Source: Isoetes taiwanensis (lineage: Eukaryota > Streptophyta > Lycopodiopsida > Isoetales > Isoetaceae). From it: 64,000 bases of DNA. Location: the NCBI GenBank assembly GCA_021234155.1, contig JAJEKV010000049.1, positions 6,979,427 to 7,043,426 on the forward strand. Reading direction: 5' to 3'. The notes below the pieces were generated by a model. The model was given only the letters and a program-made list of their open reading frames with translations, did not search any database and was not told the DNA's origin. A program made the position numbers and the translations under genes. Shown here piece after piece: positions 36,786 through 47,649 of this stretch. Each line of letters begins with the position of its first letter. Positions within the stretch are counted from its first letter, which is position 1.

Positions 36786-38361
36786 TTTTTTTGTTGAAGG
36801 ACGTCAGACTTTATTCAATCAAAGAGTCAAATACAAGTATAAATGCGAGAGACAGGGAATAAAATCTCGGCCCGGATAAGCAGAGACCCACCGAGTGAAG
36901 CAACCTGCCTAAGCATAAGAGTGCACATCCAAATACTCCTCAAAAATCAATCGCCTCTTGCGAGGGGCAAGTGAAGAACAGTGATACGACTTTACAATGT
37001 AACCTTGAGCTTCTTGGAGAACACGATTATCTGCCACATCCAGACCTTTGAAGATTACCAATCTTCATCTTTTCCAGATAGTCCAAAGCAACCATCCTGC
37101 TGCTAGATGAAAGCCCGGCCTTGTAACTCTGTCTGGGGTACTTGGGTAAATTGCCAAAAGCAGTTGTTGACTTATTAGTGAAACCTGAAAAGGTAAAACA
37201 ACCAGTCCCATACCGCCTAAGGTGTTCATGAAAAAAGAAATGCTCAATGGTCTCGAGATCCACGCTTGCATACCTTTGGACACGATTTGATATTCTAGGG
37301 TTAAACTTATGGACAAGCACATTAACAGAGACACCTATGAAGAATCGCCACCAAAAAGCTGCCACTTTAGGATGAAGTAGCTTGTCCCATGCCCAAGACC
37401 ACACCTTCTACCATTGAAGAGAAGGAAGTTGAAGAGACCACTTATTAGGCGGAGGAAGAATATCGGTATCAAGCAACAACCGATACATAGAGTTCACAAG
37501 TTTGCACTCCTTAATTTCTTCATGACAAACCCATACCAAAATATCTTCTTGGTGTGGCGAGAATAGGCTGTAGAAAATCAGCAACTTTTTTGCCAAAGAA
37601 CTCTATCCCATCGCCCCAATAGAAACTTTAAGCGAAAAGCCTCCCATGTCAAAGAAGCGGCCCTGAGTCATACCATCTTTTGCAATAGTTAAGATTCCAA
37701 AGACTTTTCCAACGTCTTTGAGTCAATGGGTGCTTTGTAAAGCAAAGTGGTTGATTGTCTACCAAAGGGATCCACCAACAAGGTGCATCTAACTATTATA
37801 CAAGCGCTTGACTGATGTGAAATAAAGTTTTGATCGTGGTGGGAATCTAACAATTCCTTTAAGAATGGAGAAGCATTATGATAAGGCCGCAACTCATAAA
37901 ATAAACTCCATGGAAGAACAGGTTTGAGTGTGACTTTACCAAAAGGGATACAATAGGTAAGAGCACAGGCAATAAGCCGTAACCCGGAGAATCATCCTTA
38001 CCCCTAGAAGCCAAATGAATTTTGAGATCATAACCTTACTCTGCAAATGGAAATCTGTCATGCCCAAACCTCCAGCAGACTTAGGTTTTATACACTTAGA
38101 CCATGCAAACTGCCCCTGCTTCATTTCCACCCCAGATAAAGTTTCTAACAACACCCACAATCTCCTGAAACTTTGAGTGGGAAGCAAGAATGGCAGAAGA
38201 CATATAGACATGTGTGTTGCTTAAGACATGCTTAGCAACTGTTACCCTTCCAGGCATAGATAGCTTAGCCGTATCCCACCAAAAAAGGTGCCTCCGCAAC
38301 CCCTCGATTATAACATCCCAAGCATCAGAAGTTGAAACATGAATACCCACTGGGATACCAA
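36786..38361 (-). mobile_element. 5'-truncated L1-type LINE with 15-bp TSD
   Basis: GCAAGTTGCTCTTTT occurs perfectly at 36771-36785 and 38362-38376, directly flanking the element. On the minus strand the element ends in a poly(A) run (the T-run starting at 36782). Its 5' end breaks off inside the reverse transcriptase. These are the hallmarks of target-primed reverse transcription. The 3' end is shared with the fragment at 30318. Confidence 0.93.
37027..38361 (-). pseudogene. LINE reverse transcriptase C-terminal part with zf-RVT, broken
   Basis: Minus-strand fragments in changing frames read, in order: LGIPVGIHVSTSDAWDVI; LFWWDTAKLSMPGRVTVAKH; FIWGG; FAWSKCIKPKSAGGLGMTDF (the RT thumb/connection part of plant L1-type ORF2). 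The zf-RVT region follows: WDKLLHPKVAAFWWRFF and LETIEHFFFHEHLRRYG. In living copies this enzyme copies LINE RNA into the chromosome. The catalytic palm is missing because of 5' truncation, and at least two frameshifts are present, so it cannot be active. Confidence 0.85.
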
Positions 38362-38376
38362 GCAAGTTGCTCTTTT

Positions 38377-38895
38377 AGGCGAGTCAAGTAACAAACCATC
38401 TTGATAAAGGTACTACAATGAAAATAAATGATTATAGAGAAGTAAAACTCATTCTACTACAAAATTGCTATTATTTGACAAAAATATAAGATGGCTACTA
38501 GTGGTTAGATAAACATCAGTTGGTTTCTAGAAAAAAGGTTTTTAGGAAGTTAAAATGACCTCTATTTGGCAAGAAAGCAAGCAATGACAAGATAGCACGA
38601 CTAGACAATATCATGCAGTCACCACACCAAGGCCAATTGACTACGAGCATGTTGGACATTAGCCAATTGACTACGAGCATATTGGACATGAGCTCTTTTT
38701 TGATGATTCTTGGAGAATGGGTGATCTTTTTGATGCAGGAAACTTGGTCTCCGGGATAATGGTGACGTTTTTAAGTCTATCGGCAAAGCCAATTCAAAGT
38801 TCTAGAATGGGGGAGTTGATTGTGCATCATCAGGGCCTTCTCTAGAAGAGTTTTTAGGAAAGCCGCTTCCGAGGGGATTTCAAGGACTCATCTTC
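38377..38895. other. Intergenic
   Basis: No gene recognised. A 22-bp echo around CCAATTGACTACGAGCAT occurs at 38633 and 38661. Confidence 0.4.
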
Positions 38896-41800
38896 TAGTG
38901 TCAATACCTCTATGCTTTGACCCGTGAGAGGTGGCCTCTAAACTTTCTAACCTTTTGTTCACACATGTTGTATTATTTGGAAACAACATTAATGCCCAAA
39001 AGTGGAAATGTTGTATTTAGGCAAAAAGACCAATTTTCCTAGAGAAGAAAAGTATTTTTTTTCTAAAACCAACTGGGCATATTGTTCTACCTTATTGCTG
39101 ATGGGCGCCTAGTGAATTCCGGCCATCGATCTTAAGAATATTCTCGAGGGATATTCCTCTAGTATGATCCCATTCCTACACCTCATAGGGAGCTGCTGTG
39201 GCCCTATTCTTAAGGGGCATTTGACAACCATTGGAAAGGATTCCAATGTTGGGTTTGACTTTAAAATAGCAAGGTCATTATTCTAAAGCATGCCACACCC
39301 TATTGCACTAAAACAGAGAGGATAATACCGCCAAATTAGAATAGAGAGGTGTGTGCAACAAACTTCCCTGGTACAAAAAGCAAGCAAGCCCATAGCAAAC
39401 TCTACTGGGAGCAAAGTGGCCTCATGCCTTCACCTCCATACACCAATCTGCCCCAAGCATTCTTCGGCACCGCAAAAAGTAATGAAGAAACAGACTAGAG
39501 GATTCAAACCCCTCAAGATTGTGTAGCTCCAAGCAGGGTGAGATCCCATGCATATGCTCAAGCACCACGGACACCAATGCATTTTCCCATCCATTTTTTT
39601 TAACCGTTTTTACATTATGCAAACAATGAGTAACAAGAACACAAAGAATCTTGGTTTTATACTGATGACCACAAACTTCTTTTCTCCAAAGCACATATGC
39701 ACACTTTGTTTCCAAGGAAAAATGAGGAATTGTTTATGGTTTTATGGTTTCCACAATGCCAAAAATCGGCAATCAAAAAACAGCACAAGAAAATAGGAAT
39801 GCAAATGATCACCTAATTATTGTTCATGACAGCGTTGTGCCTCCTTGCCATGGCGTCAATCCTCCTTAACTCCCTAATGAGAAGGGCCATTGCCAGGTTC
39901 ATATGTTCTTCATGCAATAAGCAATTAGATCCTCGAAGCAATGCAACCTAGTGTTCTTCAATGCTTTACACACAAGAACAACACCAACGGGCTTCTTAGA
40001 CCCCCAGCCAAACCTCCTCTTTTATGGCTAAATTTACAAGCAAAGCCTCAAGATGCATTGGAAATGTAAGTCATCTAGAGCACTTTCCCTCTCTACTGCA
40101 ACAACACCTACATGGCAGTCCTCACATAACTCAACAAGCATCTCATAGAACTCAGCTGGTGCATCCACTCCAGCCATGCCCAAAGTCACACTAACATCTA
40201 ACAGGCCTGCAGGCTCTTCCTCAAGAGCATGTCTGCCTGCCTCCACATTGGATTTCCCTGAACCAGAGTCGCCTTGAGCATTTCTACTATGGCGGCCAGC
40301 CCTCCTCGCGTCCCTCCTCATATACAGTGCTATGCTTTGCTAACAATGAAGAATAATGGACACAAAAACACAAGCTCACCTTTGATGTGTAGGCGCCTCC
40401 AAACTCCAGCTTTTTATGGTCCCTAAGAATGCGGCCATGCCATGTAAACAAATGGGCTTGCACAAAAACAGAGAGGCTTACCTTCTAATTTCGATCGCCT
40501 GCATCGAACCATGGTTGTGCCTTCTTGACCCCAACCGGCCTTTAACTTTCTAAATCTTATGTAATAAATATACCCTCTGGCAAAGCATATCATCGGAGCA
40601 ACATTTGAGCCCTGGTCTATATTCATGTTACATTGTGTGATGGCAACAACAGAGTGGATTGCCTAGAGTGGATAGCCATACCTTAACATCCTTTTTTATA
40701 CGTACTTCCATATGCATACACACCCCCATCCATTGCAAACCATATGTTATAAAGATATGCCAACCTTCAATTGCAAACGTTATGCTAGGGTTGACCATTC
40801 GGGCAATGTAAATAGAAGAAGTGGGGTCAAAGCATGGAGGTGGGGGCGTTTTGCGCCAGTTAAGCACCCAATAAGCATCTAATGCTGAAAATTTTACTTT
40901 TTTCTATCATTTTTTTTTCTATAACTCTGTTGAGGCTAAAATTTTGTATTCCAAGGCTTAACATTAATGCGTTTCAGGAAAAATTATCAAAAAATATAAA
41001 AAGAAAATATTTTTCAAACTACAAAAGAAATGTCTCTGGAAAGCACCCACTAAGCACCATGTGTCACTGACATAAAATGTGTACCCCACCTCTATGCTTT
41101 GACCATTATTTTAAAAGTGGTGGTGGCCTCCAAATTTCTAACCTTTTGTTCACACATGGTGTTATTTGGAAACAACATTAATGCCCAAAAGTGGAAATGT
41201 TGTATTGAGGCACAAAAGACCAATTTTCCTAAAGAAGAAAAATATTTTTCTAAAACCCAATTGGCATATCACCGGAGCAACATTGCTTCATGAGCCCTAG
41301 TCCCTATACGCCTTACATTGCTTTGATAGCAACAACAGAGTAGATTGCCTAGCTGAATATGTTCCACTTGTGGAACTCTATGGAAAAATCTGGTCCTAAA
41401 TAATTGTCTACCTATCGCCCAAATTTTCTGCAAAAGAGAAGCAGCTGACCAACCTAAATTTAAAAGCATTTGTACCAGTCAGATGAGTTTTATTGCATTA
41501 ACAAATTCATTCAGTTTCCATAATGTTCCAACGAAGAAGAAACTCCTATTGCTGCTCATGTATGAGAATGCAAAGAACAAACTCTATGAGAACTCTGACA
41601 TCATCGCCCCCTTATCTGCAGCACCCTCGAAGGGCAACTGCTCATCTCCAGCCGCCGTCTGCCACATCGGGTCCTTCCATATCAGTCCATCCCTAATTGC
41701 TCTTTCAGAAGCCTTCCCTAAAAAAAAGCCATACCCTAACTTCACCTGTACTTCCATACGCATACACACCCCCATCCATTCCAAACCATATGTTATAAAG

Positions 41801-42144
41801 ATATGCGGACTGTCAATTGCAAACATTATGCCTAGAGTTGACCATTGGGGCAACCCAAAAAGAAGAGTGGTGGCCTCCAAATCTTCTAACCTTTTGTCAC
41901 AATTATGCTTTCAAGTTCACACGTGTTATGTGGAAATAACATTAATGCCCAAAGCGAAAATGTTGTTATGAGGCACAATAGACCAATTTTCCTAAAGAAG
42001 AGAAGTATTTTTCTAAAAACCACCGGGCATATTACCGAGCAACATTGCTTCATGAGCAATTCACCTATTCACCTTACATTCTGCAGCTAAAGAAGGGCCT
42101 AGGTGAATATGTTCCACTTGTGGACCTCTATTGAAAAAATAGTC
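38896..42144. repeat. Locally amplified repeat family (several diverged copies)
   Basis: Shared blocks recur in the same order. GTGGCCTC(C)AAA..TTCTAACCTTTTGT then AACATTAATGCCCAAA and GACCAATTTTCCTA are at about 38930, 41125 and 41870. GGAGCAACATT then TTACATTG and GTTCCACTTGTGG are at 40590, 41275 and 42035. CATACACACCCCCATCCATT then CCATATGTTATAAAGATATG are at 40715 and 41763. The original unit probably exceeded 0.8 kb. Minus-strand frames over one block repeat HIFITYGL(Q/E)WMGVCM..ME in two copies, so the block may derive from coding sequence, but I do not recognise it. Confidence 0.75.
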
Positions 42145-42463
42145 AAAAATGTTAGGTAGGCCACATTTCTTGATATTATCGTGTCTTTTACATCCTATAA
42201 TTTCCTATGACATTCTGTGCGGACACCGGGGTATTAGTGCTACCGTGTCTAGCTAGTGCCATCCGGCGGTGCTTACGCCAAAGACAATCGGTTAAATTTT
42301 TACAATTGGTTAAATTCTTTACAATTAAATTCAAATTCTTTACAATTCACAAATACATTCAAAATTCCAGTTTCCATTCAAAATTTTGCAGTGCTTCAAG
42401 CAAGCTGCAATTGATTACAAGTTTCATTCAAAAAAAACAAAGTTTCAATTGCCATAAAGGCAT

Positions 42464-44401
42464 TCAACAAGTTTTTATCGATATCGGGATTACAAGATTT
42501 ATCGATTGCCCATGATATTTGTGGAGTCGTCTTTGATCGGCGACATCGCATTGGCAATGAATGAACAAACAGTTGCTCACACTTCCTAAGAAGGAAAATC
42601 CAGAAACGTGCTGCAGAGAATTACCAGTGACAAGAGTCTTTGAAGATGGGATTTTCAAATCCAATAGAGCTTCATCAGAAATACCCTCATAGAAACTAGC
42701 ATTCTCTTTATCATTTCCAATACCTGGAGCCTTAGAAACAAAAATTCCTGGCATAGCAATTTCCTTCCCCTTAACTGAACTTGACTCCTTCACAGTTTCT
42801 TGCTGAGCAGAACTGCCATTTGGATCAACAGCAACCAAAACACGAGATGGAGCAGAAGACGAACCAGCACAATCGTTAACTTGTTTCTTCTCAATTTCAG
42901 CAGCTAAAACTGATTCATAAGTCCTCGGAGCACCATTTTCACTAATGGATTAGAGATAATGGACATAGCAAAGACGCGATCAATATCTTTGGTCCTCATC
43001 ATACCTAAGAAACAAACAAAATTACTATCATACCTAAGAAACAAAGCGAAACAAACGAGAAAAAATTATCATCAACTTATTTTTCATGCGGCTTCCAAGA
43101 GATCGATGCCCCGTGATTCTCATGCCAACCTCGGCGGGAACACACGCCATCGCCAATCGTGTAAGGTTACCGGTTGGCGTCATTTGTTCTAAATCTCCCC
43201 ATGATCAATTAAAGACCCCATTGTCTTAAGCCAAGATTTTATCATCTTGAGGTCCAACTTTATTGGTGGAATACCGGACCCCGATAAGCAACAATTAGTA
43301 ATAAAACTTGAATCTCAAACAAAGAACTAACATAAAAAATTCAAAGCACTTACATTTCCAGCAGCTTTGTTGATAGAAGTCGAGAAACAAACTCCCTAGG
43401 TTCATCAAGATCTTTGGCGGGCATATGCCTCATATATTGCTTAAAAGTCATCAAGAAACCGCCTCATGCGTGCGAAGCAGAGCTCCCTAAAATGATCGCT
43501 ATCATATCTTGTTGCGCATTACGATAATTTTACTCTCCCTCTCATCGTATTCTATAAACTCACCACGGTCATCAGCGCCAAGAGAAAGATCATTATCAAC
43601 AAATTATAAAGTTTCCGGGCATTTTGCCCTAATCCCAAACCTTGAACAAAGGTAAAAACGACGTTTACGACACCCACGATTAAATGTCATCGATGATCCA
43701 CATCCGCTAACGTATCCCTTTCTAAACCGAAACCGATAGAAGGTGCCCTAACGGTTTTTAGTCCCAACACCTTGCACCCTAGACCTCCTGGCAGCTAACA
43801 CAAAAGCATACGTAGCTCTAGTAAAGATCTCATTTGTAATTATATTAAACCTCACTTCCTGTTTGCCTATCTCTCCAATCCTTTTCTCTTGATGCTTCCT
43901 GATCATTCTTCCAATAGCCCTGTATAAAACACTAAGGCTGCAAAAACAAACAGTCAGTATAAAACCAAATAAAAAATTTGCATAGAAAAGTTACCTGCCA
44001 GCGGGATACAGATCTCCATTCTTCTTTTTCACTTGAAGCATAAACTTAACTAGCATATCATTTAACTCCTTCAATGGAATCTCTTCGATAGGAACAGTAG
44101 TATCAAGACCAAATGCCTTCCTCCAATTATCAAACCGTTTTCTGGCCCAAATAGACACCCCAATAGACCTATCCCGACCACCAGACTCTGATTCCTTCAT
44201 GAGTTCTTCATCCAAAGGTAAAAACTCATCCTTATCCTTGTTCTCCACATTATACCAATCGCGTCCTTTATTTGTGAAGAAACTCATCAATCTTATCGGA
44301 AGGAAAGGCTTCCAAAACTTATCAACGTCTTCACAAACCGTCCTCATCAACACGGAAAAAGAATGGCAAAGCGAATGCCACGCCGGCAGCCCATCGATCA
44401 T
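42464..44401 (-). pseudogene. Crypton/DUF3504-like tyrosine recombinase, probably inactive
   Basis: Minus strand. Residues after the first ~90 read IWARKRFDNWRKAF, IPLKELNDMLVKFMLQVKKK, NGDLYPAG. A 57-bp GT-AG intron (43938-43994) joins in frame to SLSVLYRAIGRMIRKHQEKR, then NEIFTRATYAFVLAARR and VQGVGTKNR. This is the DUF3504 pattern known from Crypton-derived proteins such as QRICH1 and ZMYM2. GEFIEYDERESKI and YMRHMPAKDLDEPREFVSRL follow. Near 43100-43160 comes a box resembling the recombinase C-terminus: LTRLAMACVPAEVGMRITGH then RSLGSRMKN. The usual Tyr nine residues after GH is Asn; splicing 43077 to 43004 would place a Tyr two residues later. A Ser/Lys-rich tail (TYESVLAAEIEKK...) continues to about 42600. 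Stops after KNR (near 43758) and further on, plus frame changes, suggest decay. Confidence 0.68.
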
Positions 44402-45225
44402 CTATGGCAGTCTGATAATCTATGGCACCTAGCTGATCTACAGAAGCATCCATCTTTACAGGCCAGACAAAGAACAGAATCTTATAAGCCATAATGTTCA
44501 CAAAGAAAAATAAAAAGGCCATGAAAACAAGGTATTTAGCCATCACAGACCAATCTAGTTGCGAAATATTAGGGATAACGAAAAAGCTCAAGATACAAGC
44601 ACAAAGTTTTGCACGAACGGACTAATGCATAGCAAATAAGAAAAACCGGGATAGCCTTGCATGTTACTCCAACAAAGTCTGCGAAAAAAAGCACCGATCA
44701 GTAAACTTTATCGCGAGAAACATGAAAAAATAACAAGAACTCGCGGACTTTACCCGAAGATTTAAGCCAAAATATCAAAATCTTCGCGAAGAAATGATAC
44801 TCTTACTGATTGCATGTACCTCCAGGCGACAAAATCTGCAAAAAAAACATGTTAGGACGCATGATTTCACAAAAGTTATGCAAAAAATCGAATGATCATC
44901 ATCAAAATCGAAGATAATCATCGCAAACCTCCAAAATGCGGTCACTGGCTTCCGGGGGCAATGGAATGATGCCGGGCGCCATCGAAATGATGTCGGGCGC
45001 CACCTCAAAATCGGGGCGGCCACTGCCAAAATCAACACCGGCGCCCGGAAAAAAACAAAAAGATGCTCCACCAAGCAAAAACTCGACGAGGAAAGCGCCT
45101 AAGGGGAGCCATAGCCGGAAAACCTCGCCATAGCCAAAAATGTGGAGTGTCCAAAAATTCTGTCCCAAACAATTTTCGTCCCAAAATTCGGCCACACGTG
45201 CTAAATGTGGCCTACCCCTAACATT

Positions 45226-45303
45226 TCGTGGGGGAATGGCCGGCCAGGCCGCGGTGCGGCATCGCTCGCCTCGGGCTCGCCAGTGGCCTTTACCTCGCCA
45301 GAA
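45226..45303. other. G+C-rich spacer between two TIR-like copies
   Basis: GGCCGGCCAGGCC and CTCGCC-rich sequence, compositionally unlike both flanks. Confidence 0.6.
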
Positions 45304-45328
45304 TGGCCTCGCCTAACATTACCCCTAA

Positions 45329-46625
45329 CTAAATAATGGTCCACCTATGCCCAAATTTTTACGCAAAATGAAGCAGATCACAAACCTAAATTTAAAAGCA
45401 TCCGTACCGTCGCCGATGCGTTTTATTGCATTAACGAATTCATTCGGTTTTAAAGTAATCACCACATGGTTCATATTACCGTATATTCTTCCGGTTTTAT
45501 AGGGTATAAAATTTGCCCTTTGTGTAGCGGCGCCCGCTGTCGCCCTCATCCTCTATCTATCGCTCTTAGATCCGGCATTCCACCATAGCCGAATACGCCG
45601 CCGAGAGCCGCCGCCATAGCTTCAAGATAGGAAGTCGCCATATTAAAACATTATGAAGCACGTTCACTTGGCTCCCTTCGAGCTAAGAATTTGCGCCAGA
45701 GCTGTCCTGCTAGAATATCGCTTTGAATACCCAAGAAGCGTGATTGGGCTTCAGAGTTGCAAATGTAAAAGGAAACCACGATTAGAGCCAAAAGCCCTGG
45801 CTTTGGAAAGTGTTTGGATTGAAGAGGCGGGCTTTTTCGTGTCTGCGGCTTTTATTTTCTTATTTCTTGGTTTATCTTTCTTAGTTTGATGAATGCATGT
45901 GTTTTCTTTGAACAATGCTGATTATTCTCATCACGCCACGGGATTGAGTATCTCGCCGATTATTCGTTGGTACAAGGCTGATTATTCTCTCGGCTTGTGT
46001 TTTTCCCTTTTGAACAGGGCATGAAATAGAAGGTAAAAAACCCTTTTGAAACTCAAAGTCGGGCATAAAAACAAAGCTTTGAGGCAAATCCTACAATACA
46101 TGGCTCAATTCAAGTTCTCACGATCTTTGGCGAGGAGACTGGCGATTTTAGAAGGGGCTCTAAAGATTCTTGCATTCCAAGAAGCTCGGTTTTGCCCATA
46201 GCATATCGACACAAATCCCTTCTTCCCTCCATATTAGCATATCTTCATATCTTCAGTTCTTTTTCTCCGATGAAGGGCTCTGAGAAAAGCCAAATCGAGA
46301 GTTAGATCTTGGATTTTTTTAAGGATTCATAGTTTTTGGCGGAGCGATGGTTCTAAAAGCGACATTCTAAAGAGAACGCCATAGCCATCGTGAGATCTTC
46401 CGCTCGTAATATGAACCATGTGGTGATTACGTCCCAATTGCCCCGAGCCCGCATTCCGATGAAAAGTCTCGGGCGGACTCCGCCAGCACGGAGGCGGTAG
46501 ACGAGCGGCACCTAATACATAATGTGCCAACCAAGATGAAAATCCCATTGCTACTCGTGTAAGAGAATACAAAGGACAAACGCTATGAGAACTCACGACA
46601 TCAATAGATTCTCGATACAATTATA
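45329..46625. repeat. Continuation of the local repeat family
   Basis: 45329-45450 continues the interrupted copy: CTAAATAATGGTCCACCTAT, then AACCTAAATTTAAAAGCAT and GAGTTTTATTGCATTAAC-like text matching 41394-41505. Another block matching 41535-41600 (CC(C/T)ATTGCT..CTC then CTATGAGAACTC) lies at about 46540-46600. In between (45500-46520) I see no gene. Confidence 0.65.
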
Positions 46626-47649
46626 GCATATGCCAATGGACATATCAGTTTGCTAGAGTCTCAATCAAGCACAAGACATGGTACTACCCATAAATTTCAA
46701 CACCACAAGAAAGAAGCCGGAATCAAGCTTGGCTGTGGAAAAAGAAAATAATGCAACTCAACTTCACAATTATCTTGCTCAATTCAACATTATATCAATG
46801 ATACAAGGGCTTAGGACATATTTATGGATCAACTAATACCTACAATGAATAGAATGAATCACCAAAACTTTTTGGCACTTTCGCCCGCCTAGTCCATTTG
46901 TAATGAAAAAGAGATTTTGCAAGCCGCACCTCACACACGCAACAAATGCTCGGAATAATATTTTATGTACAAGTTTTAGGTTTGAGTCTGCAAGAAAATG
47001 ATTACCCTATTCCAAAGATCTTTGAACAAGTAAATGGAAGATCTCGTCTTCGGGTTTAAAAGACTTCTCTAGCTGCAAATCCTCGAACCGCTTTCCAATT
47101 TCTCCATCCTCTTGCAAGCCTACGACTTCAAATTGCCTCAACCACCATGCTCGAGGTCCGTGGTTTTACCTACTGAGATATACATTAATATAAATGAAGT
47201 TGTGACTTCACCGAGATCAAACCGAAAGTTAGGCGGTAACAACAATAAGAAAGCATAGGGTATAGGGAATAGCACCCATTTAATTAATGCTATGTGAAGC
47301 TATTACCTCAAAAATTGGTTCACGCAGTTTTGAAGCAAGTAAAAATTCTACTACACAAATTTAGAGTATATATGACTTCTGTGTCTTAAGCTTCCCTCAA
47401 AGAAAGTCTGCATGTGCATTCGGATTTTGCATTTCCGCAGATTGTAGAAGTATGGCAATGAGTTCTTTTGTTACTCTACACATGCTACATGCATTGAACT
47501 AAATTGCAAAAATAGAACTGACAACATTAATACTCATGCAAATAGATCGCCAAAGGCACAAAGATGTTCTTCATATACAATGGTGGCTACTTTAGGGGCC
47601 AAATAATATAAAAGTATGAAGAGATAGTACGCCTCACAAATTTACTCAC
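46626..47649. other. Intergenic
   Basis: No gene recognised. Remaining exons of the adjacent pectin methyltransferase relic would be expected here on the minus strand, but I could not identify them. Confidence 0.4.

Larger units (their letters stand above)
42145..45328 (-). mobile_element. 3.2-kb insertion with inverted ends carrying a Crypton-like recombinase
   Basis: The repeat copy ending GTTCCACTTGTGG...GAAAAAATAGTC at 42144 resumes at 45329 with CTAAATAATGGTC. The uninterrupted relative at 41357-41405 runs through this point, which demonstrates an insertion. Inside the left edge is ATGTTAGGTAGGCCACATTT (42149-42168). Its inverted partner is at 45203-45225, with two extra bases, and a second inverted copy of the outer half (TGGCCTCGCCTAACATT) lies at 45304-45320. 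No target duplication is evident. The minus-strand gene within encodes a DUF3504/tyrosine-recombinase-like protein. Classical Cryptons lack TIRs, so the association of these ends with this gene needs testing. Confidence 0.6.

Noticed and set aside
40034-40321. Minus-strand frame of 95 residues
   Set aside because: Composition is plausible but there is no motif and it lies in a repeat-rich mosaic; not supportable as a gene.
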